Below are positions 1 to 10,072 of a DNA stretch of 64,000 nt, piece after piece. Position 1 is the stretch's first letter. Each line of letters opens with the position of its first letter. Location of the stretch: contig OZ022503.1 of NCBI GenBank assembly GCA_963989385.1, positions 86,835,138 to 86,899,137 on the forward strand, read 5' to 3'. Position numbers and translations under genes: made by a program. Source of the stretch: Ctena decussata. Lineage: Eukaryota; Mollusca; Bivalvia; Lucinida; Lucinidae. The notes below the pieces were generated by a model that searched no databases, had not been told where the DNA came from, and saw only the letters and a program-made list of their open reading frames with translations.

Positions 1-26
1 TGTAAGATCCTCTATTTTCTTTTCAG

Positions 27-115
27 ACGAGACCAGTGACGACAGATATGTACCAGTGTTGCTCAACTCAGAAGAGTCCACACTACGGTTTGTTGACCGA
101 CCATTATCATCTAAG
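27..115 (+). CDS. RGK-family small GTPase, internal exon (first one in window)
   Basis: Part of a Rad/Rem/Gem/Rgk-type GTPase. The exon follows a pyrimidine-rich acceptor (TTTTCTTTTCAG at 15-26) and ends before a GTGCG donor. It starts with the last two bases of a split codon and reads ETSDDRYVPVLLN, then SEESTLRFVDRPLSSK. This corresponds to the strands around switch II of the G domain. In canonical GTPases this segment carries the G3 DxxG box; here it reads RFVDRP, with no DxxG. A degenerate G3 is a known RGK trait, and from memory insect Rgk proteins have a similar stretch ending in ESKDELE. The exon ends in phase 0 and joins directly to the next exon (SSK|ELED). Exons for the N-terminus, P-loop and switch I lie upstream of the window. 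The family call is strong because all three exons agree; the orthologue (Rem, Rad, Gem or Rgk) is not resolved. Confidence 0.85.
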
Positions 116-1027
116 GTGCGTAGCCTAATATATTTTCTTTACAGCTCACAATATATCAGACATAGATAATCAATCTCATTCTTTTGCCTGACATTCTTTA
201 TATCCAGAAAAAGTAAATGACTGCATGGAAATAATTTTGTTTATTTAGTAGTAACCGGACAAATTCACAAACTATTGTCCCGCAGGTGAAGTTCCATCAT
301 CCAGGTGATTAACATGTTTTGGCCAAAGATTATTGAAATTAGTATTTCATTGTTAGTTATTAGAACTGTTGTCTTGTACTAACAGTGTCTATTCACTACA
401 AGTTGCGGTGAACACTCGGAAGGAAGTTCACATTTGAACCATGTGTTTAAATGTCCTTACTTATGCCAATGTCTCCATTAAGCAAATATTTGCAGTTGAC
501 ATTTGAATTGTATAATGATGCTAACTGAAGTGGCCTTTACGCCTACTCTAAAGCAGCGAAAAGGTCGCATGTAGAAGCCTAAAACTTATACGTTAGATCT
601 AAAAGATGTTATTATTTTTCATCGTTCTGTGTATTATACCTCGCAACGAACTACTGGCAAACTGCAGAGTTTTAATATTATGAAAACTGTACTTATCATA
701 CAAATTTAAAGCAGAAATCTTCAATATTTTTCTCAGCAACCAATGAAAAAGCGTTCTTTCAGTCTTTGCTTCAAATAAATTGATGACTATTATATATGAA
801 TTTACATAAACTTTTCGAAATGAGCCTTTGGCAAATTTCGTACATTTTATGACGTGACTTAGGACTCAATATATCAAATGACTTATTCAAATGGGATTTC
901 AGTGCCGGAAGTCAAGTGTAATATAATGTGGTCATACGAGTTTAGGAAATGGAATCGCAGTCATATCAGAAAGAAATCTACTGTGTCGTTATTCGATGGC
1001 TATTTAGTGTAGATGATATGATCCGAA

Positions 1028-1200
1028 ACACACACGACAAAACCAACAAAGCGGCATGTGCGCCAAGCACAGACTCATATCAGGCTGGAAATCCGACTAG
1101 CTGCCCTCAAAGCACACAGCAAAGACTCTGATCAGACTGGGTGGATACATAAGCTGATCTGAATCTTCGCTGGGCACATGCCACTTTGTTGGTTTAATCA
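1028..1200. mobile_element. Degenerate copy of the TGAGCCGCGAC palindromic MITE
   Basis: The left arm (CACGACAAAACCAACAAAG, then GGCATGTGCGCC) and right arm (GGGCACATGCCACTTTGTTGG) are inverted copies. The central palindrome CAGACTGGGTGGAT is also present. The outermost TGAGCCGCGAC ends have decayed. It belongs to the family best seen at 25540-25777 and 42662-42901. Confidence 0.75.
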
Positions 1201-1663
1201 TATGGGTGATCAATTGTCTTTGTACAAATGTGAGTAGAGAAGAAAATTGTTAACCCTTAATGCGCCAAAAAGCAGACGGCAAAATTTACGTCTGCAGAAT
1301 TTCAAAAAATGTCTCGTCCAAGCGAAATCATTTTGAGAATTCCAACACTAGAGAGAAAACAGTGTAGATTCAGATTATGAGCCACCTCATCTGGATCTAC
1401 ACTGTTTGCCAATTCAACAATTTCAATTTTTGGCGCTTTAAGCGTTCAAGAAACAAATCAGCCACTGTCTCAATTCTAATGTCATCGTAAAAGTTCGCTT
1501 GCTCCTATATCGGTATTTCGAAACTATCGATTGCAATACGTCACTTTTAAAAGCTGATTATAACTTCAGAAATGTCATGTTTTATCACTCTTAATATCTT
1601 TTATGGTAATTGACAGGCGGCAAAGCCTTTTATCTAGTTACGTTACCCCGCTATGAGGATATA

Positions 1664-2445
1664 TACTCAATCGAATTAAAAACGCAACACCTTATTTTCC
1701 CAACATTTCATAGCTCATGTCATATGTAGATAATTTTCGGTTTAATTTCTTAACTCAACAGGAATTAACGTTACTGTCCCAGAAATTCAGTTCTGTTGAT
1801 GAAAAGGCTTACACTTGAGAGAGTATTACCGATAAACACCCGATTTTCAAAAGTCTCATTTAGGGATATGTCAGCCAAGGCGCTTAGAATGTTCCATGCT
1901 TATGTAAGCCTGCGGTTGGAAGCCAAACATTTCCATTACCCCCCCCCCCCCCCCCCAATCAATGTTTTAGTCTTGTAGAACGAGTTCGACGCACTTGGGA
2001 GACCACAGATTGCCTTAGACCCGGCGTTCGATGCGACGTATACATCCTGTCCCACGATAGTTCTGCGTCTTTTTGAGACTTTTGAAAATCGGGTAGCTGT
2101 CGATAGTGCTTTCTCAAGCGTAAACTATTTCGTCAACAAAACTGAATTTCTGGGACAGTTAACATTAATCCCTGTTGACTTAAGAAATTAAACTGAAAAT
2201 CTGCATATTGTGAGTGAGTGAACTCGGGTTTAACGTCCCACCAACAACGAGGTCATATGGAGACGGGACCTCGGTGTAAAGTCTCATCCGAAAGACCGGA
2301 GAAGCGGGGGATCGAACCTGCGACCCCTGGGTTGGTAGTCTGGAGTGTTATCCACTACGCTACACCCGCTCCTGAAAATCTGCATATGACATAAGCTATG
2401 GAATATTGGTCAAATTAAGTGTTGCGGTTTTATTTCGGTTGAGTA
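1664..2445. mobile_element. Tc1/mariner-like foldback element with very long inverted arms
   Basis: The left arm starts TACTCAATCGAATTAAAAAC and is matched in reverse complement from about 2445 downward. The match continues with small differences for roughly 200 bases, including CAACAGGAATTAACGTTACT and CCCGATTTTCAAAAGTCTCA. TA dinucleotides flank both ends (1662-1663 and 2446-2447), as expected for a TA-target element. There is no transposase ORF. The centre carries a C-run (about 1940-1956). The right arm is interrupted by a SINE at 2209-2371. The superfamily rests only on the TA flanks and TIR style. Confidence 0.8.
2209..2371 (-). mobile_element. tRNA-derived SINE (family E) inserted in the foldback arm
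   Basis: Read on the minus strand it begins GGAGCGGGTGTAGCGTAGTG (A box) and has a B box GGTTCGATCCC about 45 bases on. It ends GGGACGTTAAACCCGAGTTC, then ACTCACTCA. A perfect 16-bp target-site duplication, CTGAAAATCTGCATAT, flanks it (2193-2208 and 2372-2387), so both ends are exact. The head resembles a tRNA gene, but the duplication, tail and missing acceptor-stem closure show a SINE. A truncated relative lies near 61880-61965. Confidence 0.9.
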
Positions 2446-2702
2446 TAGTTCAACATGACTTTTTAGCCGAATGACTACATTTGCAGGGGGAAACAACTCA
2501 GGAATTTTCATTGTTTGCCTTCCTGTTCAGTGGCCCGGGTCATAAAGGAAGAATTCATTCCTTTACAAAGCAGTTCTTTTCCTTATGAGCAGTCGTAACC
2601 TCGGACGGGATTTTTTTTTCACAGCAGAACAAAAGGGAAGTCATAAAGTTAGTTTCCTTGCAGAAGAACATGAAGCTATCCATGCAGCTCTAGTGAGTCC
2701 GA

Positions 2703-2873
2703 CTGACCAGTTTATAGCTTAGCGAGTTAAGTGCTGGCCTGCTGCAGGCGGAAATCGTTTCAACCGTCAGCGGATTTCCACTTCACACAGTCTTTAATAT
2801 TGACTCTTCCATTGTTTTGATATGACTGACATACTGTGCAAAAGGACGTTAAATCGCAAGTCAGCTATCCACT
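2703..2873 (+). mobile_element. tRNA-headed SINE (family B), diverged copy
   Basis: The head TAGCTTAGCGAGTTAAGTGC resembles an A box; the B box is decayed. The 3' end AAAAGGACGTTAAATCGCAAG matches the ends of the copies at 26262-26450 and 27765-27795, with the same GTCA(T/G)CCACCC-like continuation. No target-site duplication is visible. Confidence 0.6.
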
Positions 2874-3499
2874 CTCAGCAACCAAAGATCATGCAGGAAA
2901 GCAACGACTCTCATAAGTCTGCGTGTATGTCAACACTGACCTGACTGTTCGTAAACACAATAGGTAAAAGCTTTCACAAAAAGCTTGCCTCACCGTTAGC
3001 ATCAAATTTTACTGAGACCCGAGTGAATATGTTACGTAATTCACTTATTTTCTGCATCGTCAATACCGTACGTTTTGACTTGTATAAGCGCCGAAACAGG
3101 ACGTCGTCAGGTGTGGTCACCAATTAAAATTGACTTCCCTCTTGTCAAACAACGTTAAATCAACATTGAATCAACGTAGTTGTGTGTCTGCTGGGTTCTG
3201 TTTAAATATTTATCATTACTTGGTGACACTACAAGACTGTGTTTGTGTCGACCCTTTTTCTGGTACTTGAGGATATGATCAGTTGTAAGGAGGGGGGGGG
3301 GGGTCATCTTTGACGGATCGCCAAGTTAAACCGCATGAAGGGTTAAAAGTCTAAAGCAAACAATTGACTCCTCACCTCTGTGGCGATGAGGACGGCTGTG
3401 AGAAATAGAACAGAACTGGACCTCAACAAAATCAGTTTTCGCAATGTACGATACATGTACCACAATTGCAGGCATAAACTGTGACGCGTATGTTTGCAA

Positions 3500-4090
3500 C
3501 AATTGCATTTTCGCGGCTCCAACGTTAATGCCTAACATTTATTGACTCAATCAGTCGCCATTAGATACATATCTCCCTGCAGTCTGCAGTTGAAGCATAT
3601 CAATATCAATTTTCGCACATTCCTTGAGAGTTCTCAAATTATTATATACTGTTTTGTGCTAGTCAGCTTTATGAATCCATAACTGCCTCCTTTCAAACTA
3701 ATCATTGCGTTTCAGTGTCTAAAATACCGTAATTCTTCGTTTAAAAGATAGGACCAATTCCCTTCTAAAACAGCCTCAAAATCCAAAGCTGTGTCAAAAG
3801 ACGGATCTACAGTTTCGAGGTTTTGGAAGGCTAAATCCTTTTTCATGGCAGATTTTCATAAAACTGATTTAGATATTTGATGCCATTCTAGCGAGAAGAA
3901 ACCCCCGTTTTATATTCGAGTAAATACGATTTCAGCATTTTTAAAAACAAATGTAGAACAAAAACGTGACTTTTTGTGTATAATATTTCATTAGTCAAAT
4001 ACTATCGGACTCAAGCCGATACAGTTTCAGATGTTCGCAAGAGATCATTATATAAACCAGAACTGCTGTAAAACTATGACGTCAAATTGT
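3500..4090 (+). repeat. Dispersed repeat, copy 1 (pair with 17790-18170)
   Basis: Collinear with 17790-18170. Shared blocks include the CGCGGCTCCAA start, the TCAGTCGCCATTAGATACATATCTC-like block, the GAATCCATAACTGCCTCC-like block and ATATAAACCAGAACTGCTGTA-like near the end. It is non-coding in all frames. The family is unidentified; both copies are partial and diverged. Confidence 0.6.
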
Positions 4091-5369
4091 CAGCTATACT
4101 GAGCCACATCATGCGATTTCCAGCAAAGTGACAATGTATGACAAGCAAATGTTCTGAGCAGATTGCATTTTAGTGCAGTCTGATCAGAGCCTTCGCTTGT
4201 CACATCAGCTTTCTATGGGAGTGACCTAAGTCACAGAGCTAGTAGCGAGGTCTCTGGTTACCCTGTATAAATGGGGTGGAGGAACTGAGTGTCGCGAGAC
4301 AAAACTGCCACATTGTTGGAAGTCACATGACACGGCTCACTATCGTTTGCTGTTTTGCTTCAGATGTGGGGAGTAGAAACCTATAACATTCCATATATAG
4401 AACTAATCGCCGCACTTTTGAACTATTCTCAGCTGTCGAAGGTTCTGTGCATGCGCAGACTCTACATTTCATTTCTCCTCACTTAAAGCCAGACTATGCA
4501 TGTGTGCTCTTTCGTCCGAACATGATATCTCATAAGCAACACTTCTCGAGACTTATATTGTAAAGGCTGGGTCCATAAGTCGTTGGCATTTCCATCTTTC
4601 GATTACAGACTGTGGAACAGGAATAGAGGTTGTTTGCGTTAAATTAATTTAACTGAAGTTAAATTGCTAAGTACGCTAGTTGTAGCTAACTATGTAATAC
4701 ATTAAAAATCAAAATATTAGGACAGATTAGTCTGAACAAACAGAACCTGAACCTGAAGGAGCAGTCTTATTAAAGTTTATAGTGTTTGCCATTTCAATTG
4801 CAGATTTTAGCTGCATCTCTTGTTTTGACAAACCAGACTGGTCCATTTCAGGACAATTACGGTAAAAAGCTTAGAGTCCGAAATATTAGGACTTGACTTT
4901 TTATATAAAAGTTTTTACATGTCAAATTGATCATTCCAATCCAATAGACCGAGAATTCTGCAGCCAGTATTCTCCTGGCAGGAAAAGCAAATGCTGTCAG
5001 AGTGCTGCTCAGTGATTGCAGAGTCACGAAAATGTCTGTTGTGGCATCCGCTTTGTCAAATCGGCAAAGGTATACATATGCACACAAAGCACAGCACATA
5101 GTGAGTTACTCAGGGACTGTGGCTTCGTTAAACAGGCACCACTGGACAACTGACATGTAATTAAAGCCAATTTGCCATAAGATCGATAGAAAACGCGAAA
5201 ATTATCCCATGATAGACATTGATGACTACCATGGGATAATTTTTGCTAGTTTAACTGTTATTATTTTGATATTGATATCTGTGGTATTCGATGACTATCA
5301 TCGGATAATTTCCGTTATTATTTTTCTAAAACCAGGAAAATCTAAAATGAAAGTACTTTATCTTTTCAG

Positions 5370-5550
5370 GAGCTTGAAGACACATCCTTCGATGCCTACA
5401 TTGTAGTGTACTCAATAACAGACAGAACCAGTTTCCAAACCGCTATCGACCATTTATACGCAATTAGAAACAGAAAGCCAACGAAACGACCAACCATTTT
5501 AATAGCAAACAAAATTGATCTCGTGAGAAAGAAGAAAGTTTCAAAAGAAG
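5370..5550 (+). CDS. RGK-family small GTPase, middle exon (G4 exon)
   Basis: This exon encodes the core of the G domain C-terminal to switch II. It starts in phase 0 after TTTATCTTTTCAG and ends one base into a codon before GTAAGAAACC. The translation begins ELEDTSFDAYIVVYSITDRT (beta-4 strand and following helix). It contains the guanine-specificity G4 box as ANKIDL (NKxD), followed by VRKKKVSKE. The VVYS(I/V)TDxxSF block is a typical RGK signature. The ATGs and antisense ORFs overlapping this interval are shadows. The NKID box is intact, so guanine binding is expected to be retained. RGK proteins are membrane-associated regulators of voltage-gated calcium channels and the cytoskeleton; that role is family knowledge, not visible here. 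Confidence 0.93.
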
Positions 5551-6072
5551 GTAAGAAACCACCTATAACAAAGCAAGAAAGTGGTACAAAAAGGGTACGC
5601 GGCTCATTTGTTTTTCCTGCATTCCTGCATTTCACAGCTGACCTCGAGGTTTGCAATGTATAAGAATTTGTGCGTCGCAAACCCAGAAATCTGTTGTGGA
5701 AGTTTGAGGTGTAAGGTTCGCACACACAGATATTACACTTTCAAAATGAAGTCTCTTACAAGACTGACCAGAGTACAATCTGATTCGACTCTTCCCTGTA
5801 TGTGAATATGCTCAGCATCAATTTTGCATGTCGCTGCTCAAAGGTTTATAAAAACGAAAAACAAGTAAGGCAATTTAAGTATTCGGCCTAAAATTCACTG
5901 TGATATAAATATATCATAAATTGCATCATTTGTTGACTCTCATAATTTTTAATGAAAAGTATTGGCAAGCTTAATAAGTTTAAAAATGACCTATTATGCT
6001 ATAAGTGATAATTGGTACACTTTCAGTAGAAGCGTCCCATCTTCATAAGAAACACATTTTAAAGAGAAGAAT

Positions 6073-6312
6073 TGAGCCGCGACAGGAGAAAACCGACAAA
6101 GTGGCATATGCGCCCAGCGAAGACGCAGATCAACCTGGGCATCCGCCCAGTCTGATCAAAGTTTATGTTCTCCGCATGGAGGTATCTTAGTTCCGAAGCT
6201 ACCCTGTAAGCGCACAACGAAGACTCTGATCAGGCTGTGCGGCTACCCAGAGTGACATGAGTCTTCGCTGAGCGCACATGCCACTTTGTTGGTTTTCTCG
6301 TATCGTGGCTCA
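6073..6312. mobile_element. TGAGCCGCGAC palindromic MITE
   Basis: Ends TGAGCCGCGACAGGAG and CTCGTATCGTGGCTCA are inverted repeats that continue inward almost to the centre (GGCATATGCGCCCAGCGAAG against CTTCGCTGAGCGCACATGCC). The whole element can fold on itself. There is no ORF. It lies in the last RGK intron. Confidence 0.9.
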
Positions 6313-6415
6313 TGTGAAGTCACATGTTGCAAAAGATGGCGAACACATGTGGAGGTGTAGCCATACTTTTTTCATATTTTATTCATATTCTTATTACGGA
6401 ATATCTAGATACTTA

Positions 6416-7545
6416 TGCCCCAGTCACACACACACATTACGGATTGGGCGGATAGTTGCGGACTTTAAATCTACACAATTTGTGGGCGTGGTCTCTCTCC
6501 ATATCGAATCCGTATCGTATCCGTAAGGTCCGCAGGATATGTCACCAAATTTTGGAAAATTTAAATATTCAGGCGCGGACGAGTTAACCATAATGATCCG
6601 TAACTGAAGGCATTTATCCGCATTTATGCGTATCTAATCCGTATCTTGACTTAACGTTCCGCGGTCCACCCAAAATTTGTGGACAAATACGGTTTCATGC
6701 GGTTTGTAACGGTTAGTTACGGGTCTCGTTCTGCGTATTGTTACGGATTAATGCCCCAGTCAGATTAGCTGTTCGCAATTATCCTCACCAATACGTATCT
6801 GTCAGTATTGAAGTGTAAGTTATCCGTATAGAAACGTATCTGAAGGTAAAAGTCCGTAAAAAACCTCCGAACGAGACCCGTAACTAACCGTAATTGAAGG
6901 TAACGATCTGCGCGAAACCGTATCAGTCCACAACTTGGGGTTGGGCTGCGGAATGATAGGTTTATATACGGATTAGATACAGATAAGATACGGATTAGAT
7001 ACGGATTATATATGGATAAATGCGAATGAATGCATTCAGTTACCTTTTGTTACGGATAAATACGGTTTACTCGTCCGCGCCTGAATTTTGAAAATTTTCA
7101 AAATTTGGAATCGGATCCTGCGGACCCCACGGATACGATACGGACAGTTACAGACTCTGCGGATGCGATACGGACCTTTACGAATAACACCGGACAAATA
7201 CGGATGGGCCATCCGCAGATGCGATATGGACCATTACGGAAAAACCGGACATATACGGATGGCCCATCCGTAGAATCAAAAACATCTTTCCGCATCTAGA
7301 AGTTACAGAAGGTAATGGAAGGTAAGTAGTACGTATACATTCGTATCATCTCTCATCGTATTGATTCAAAGGGAAACTATCTGACCGCAGACATCCGCAT
7401 TTATCCTTAATCATACGCATCTATAGGTAACTGTATCCGTAAATTAATCAAGAAAATAAGCCACGCCCACAAATTCTGCGGATTATTGTGGATTTTTATC
7501 CACAACTATCCGCCCAGTCCGTAATGTGTGTGTGTGACTGGGGCA
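6416..7545. mobile_element. Non-autonomous TIR element with TTA target duplication, filled with TACGGAT words
   Basis: Ends TGCCCCAGTCACACACACAC and its reverse complement are flanked by TTA on both sides (6413-6415 and 7546-7548). The inverted match runs about 47 bases with two mismatches, then continues loosely through a GAATTTGTGGGCGTGG block. The interior has no credible transposase. It is packed with TACGGAT/ATCCGTA-type words on both strands, and a second TGCCCCAGTCA occurs internally near 6752. A 3-bp TTA/TAA duplication is typical of PIF/Harbinger elements, so this may be a non-autonomous member (inference). Confidence 0.8.
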
Positions 7546-7637
7546 TTACATCAGTTCGTTTCAGCTGTGCCACCAATTTGTTGCTTTACTATTATTCATG
7601 ACGGTTTTTTTGTAATATTTTCTTTAAATCATTTCAG

Positions 7638-7897
7638 AGGGTATTTCTATCGCCCATCAGTACAGCTGCAAATATACAGAGACGTCAGCAGCCTTAAATC
7701 ACCATGTGGATGAGCTACTGGTTGGTATTCTCAGTCAGATACGGCTGGTTGTGACGCCAGGGGTTCAGGTTAAACCTCCAACATTCTCTCCCAAGAAACA
7801 AAATGTTAGCGGACCCAGGAGACTTTTAAATAAAATATTCAAGAAGCATGAAATGAAAGAGGCCAAAAACAGCATTGAAAATCTGTTCAAGTTATAA
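7638..7897 (+). CDS. RGK-family small GTPase, terminal exon with stop codon
   Basis: The exon follows TTTAAATCATTTCAG. It completes the split codon and reads GISIAHQYSCKYTETSAAL, then NHHVDELLVGILSQIRL. ETSAAL is the G5 box and the CKYTE strand leads into it, as in Rad, Rem and Gem. The C-terminal extension of about 50 residues includes VKPPTFSPKKQNV and a basic stretch RRLLNKIFKKHEMKE, and ends SIENLFKL at TAA 7895-7897. RGK proteins lack a CAAX lipidation box and use a basic tail for membrane binding; this tail has the same character and no CAAX. The acceptor at 7637 is preferred over the CAG at 7660 because only 7638 restores the frame from the previous exon. I see no frameshift. Confidence 0.92.
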
Positions 7898-8105
7898 CAC
7901 TTATACATAAGCTCGGCAGTCAGTACTGGTTGTGACATAATTTAGCCGGAAACAAATACATGTAAATGGCACCCCGGCAAAATCTTGATGTCATATCAAC
8001 ATCCGTGCGACTTCATGATGACGAGGTCGCTCCGACGTCGACACGACGTCATTTGACGTTGTGTGCCCTTTGTCTCATTTGTAAATTTGCATTTTGGTAG
8101 TATCA

Positions 8106-8325
8106 GGGGCCGTATTCATAAAACTTAAGTGGTTGCTATGCTGTTGCTAAGGCTAAATTTCTTTGAAGGAGATTCCCTACAACTATGAAATTTGCTCTGG
8201 AGGAACAGTCTTACAAAGACAGTTCCTCCAGAGCAAATTCAATAGTTGTAGGGAATCTCCCTTATAGATATTTAGCCTTAGCAACAGCATAGCAACGACT
8301 TAAGTGGTTTTATGAATACGGCCCC
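8106..8325. mobile_element. Near-perfect foldback MITE (GGGGCCGTATTCATAAAAC ends)
   Basis: Two arms of about 100 bases are inverted copies. They start GGGGCCGTATTCATAAAAC and meet around GCTCTGGAGGAACAGTCTTA. Only a small loop (AGTCTTACAAAGACA) separates them. There is no ORF and no clear target duplication. It lies between the RGK stop codon and the first polyadenylation signal, so it may be transcribed as a long hairpin in the 3'UTR. Confidence 0.9.
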
Positions 8326-8611
8326 AGGTATTTGAAATCTACCAGAATATACATGTACTTTTGTACGACAACTACCAGTGGACACACAACGTTGAGTCGC
8401 ATCAACATCGACATAAAATCCACATGGTGGACGTTGTGCCAAACTTACATACTGTTGCCTCAGGTAGAAATATTTCAACATCAACTGACAAATTCCAAAT
8501 GATATGAGTGGTGCTTATGACACAATCCGAGGGTTACCGATTAAGTGCGATTCGATATTTCCGGCTCTGTACCCTAATACAGCTAGAACTTGTGGCATAA
8601 AAATGTGTTTG

Positions 8612-8617
8612 AATAAA
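8612..8617 (+). promoter_or_regulatory. Candidate polyadenylation signal for the RGK gene
   Basis: AATAAA 715 bases after the stop codon, the first such hexamer in this orientation. A GT-rich stretch (TTATTTGTCTGTGGTTTC) follows within 50 bases. Another AATAAA cluster occurs near 8968. Which one is used cannot be read from sequence. Confidence 0.4.
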
Positions 8618-9031
8618 TATGACATTGTAGCATAAAGTTATTTGTCTGTGGTTTCAGAGAAGATGTAGAAAATGGCCTGTGTATTAATATATTTATTTTT
8701 CATTATTAATTTAGTATCAGTGGTGCAAAATTGAGTGCATGTATTATTCATCTGCGATCAGAACTACAAAAGCATTTCCATTTTAGTACCCGACCAGCCT
8801 TCACTACATTTCGGTCTCATTCTTGTAAATACCATTTGGTCTTCACTTCTGCACAGCATAGTCATTTTATTATAAAGGATTTATTTTCCTACGTTCACTT
8901 CATTGTCGTTAGAATGTATGCCTTTTCTGATGGAAACGAATGTCTTCTGACACAGGTTACAAAAAGAAATAAATAATACAATATACTTGTCTTAAATGCC
9001 TTTTATTTGAACTCGGACACGTTTTAACATA

Positions 9032-9947
9032 CGAGGGATGTTCAGAAGGTTCTGATCGTGACGTCTTATTTTGGTAACCATTATAAATACAGAACTTCTG
9101 ATAGTTTACATGTAACATATAACGGTATGATATGTCCGGACAACTCTGCAAACGTGGTGCATATTTTCTACAGGACATATTTTTTAACGTTTTTGAAAGA
9201 GGTTACCCTACAGCCACTGCAGATTTTCACTTAAGAAGATCATAGTTTATATATGAGCAGTCTTTGAATTGTTTTCATCATTGCTACTTTAACTTATTCC
9301 CCAGGCAACTGTGACTTGTAAATATCGCGGAAAATATATTTAATCTAGGTTCCATACTGTCCTTTCAATTTAGATTATAAGCATTTTATATAGTAGCTAA
9401 TTCTCCCTTTCTACTAAAGTTACATGTATAATGATTTTGTAACAAAAACAACGGTTTTAACATCCAAATTCTTGTTAAGAAGAGCCTTTGTATGGGCCGA
9501 ATCGAAACCGTCGAAAAATTAAAATTGAGGTAAACAACGAAGCACGAGATTTCGAAAATGACGTGGACGTTGTTTTCACTAATGTCATAAGAACTGCGCA
9601 TTGCTTTGCAAGGACTAAATCGATAACGTTTGCTGCCCTTCTAACTTTTGAATGCAGTTTGAAAACAACGAATGACAAGAAGCTGACAAAAATTAATTTT
9701 GTATTTACAATGATTTTTCACTTGAATGACACACTGAAAATAAATTCACATATGAAATTAGCCCAGTGGTATGACTGGGGCCTTATAACATGCGTTGTAA
9801 CTCAATGAGAATATATATCTTTGGATAGTGTAAGGTATCATTATGAAGACGAAAAGTAGTGCTTTCAATACATGCTTAGCATTTGTCCCCAGCATACCGC
9901 TAAACAAAGTTATGCGGCTAAAATCAGAACTTTCTGAACAACCCTCG
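9032..9947. mobile_element. Mariner-like element remnant, no transposase
   Basis: Inverted ends CGAGGGATGTTCAGAAGGTTCTGAT (left) and ATCAGAACTTTCTGAACAACCCTCG (right) are flanked by TA on both sides (9030-9031 and 9948-9949). CGAGGG with GTTCAGAAAGTTC is a recognisable mariner-type terminus. At 916 bp it is shorter than an autonomous mariner. The enclosed ORFs (for example 9488-9808) show no D,D34D catalytic pattern that I can see. Confidence 0.75.
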
Positions 9948-10072
9948 TATAACTACTTCAATCTTATCGACAAGCGACACAGAAAAGAAGAAGCAGAAAA
10001 AAAATCATGTTTTATTCCTCTATGACGAGCCACTCGCGTATATGAAATAACAAGCAAATTCAAAGAATCTAT

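Larger units (their letters stand above)
116..5369 (+). other. Intron of the RGK GTPase gene
   Basis: A 5.25-kb intron inferred from in-frame joining of the flanking exons (phase 0). The donor is GTGCG, not the usual GTAAG/GTGAG, and the acceptor is CTTTATCTTTTCAG. It holds a degenerate palindromic MITE, a Tc1-like foldback carrying a SINE, a second SINE and a dispersed repeat, listed separately. I see nothing recognisable at 116-1027, 1201-1660, 2874-3500 (apart from a G-run near 3292) or 4346-5200. The ORFs inside are short and lack codon-like character. Confidence 0.75.
5551..7637 (+). other. Last intron of the RGK GTPase gene
   Basis: A phase-1 intron, GTAAGAAACC to CATTTCAG. Exon 2 supplies one base and exon 3 two bases of a GAG codon, giving KE-E-G across the junction. 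Beyond about 500 bases of featureless AT-rich DNA it consists almost entirely of two mobile elements: the palindromic MITE at 6073-6312 and the TTA-flanked element at 6416-7545. Confidence 0.85.

Noticed and set aside
4136..4345. A further copy of the palindromic MITE
   Set aside because: CAGTCTGATCAGAGCCTTCG and GTGTCGCGAGACAAAACTGC recall the family, but the arms do not pair well enough to call.
7661..7897. Alternative start of the last RGK exon at 7661 (after CAG 7660)
   Set aside because: It would begin in phase 0, while the previous exon ends one base into a codon. Acceptor 7637 restores the frame and adds the expected residues before SCKYTETSA.
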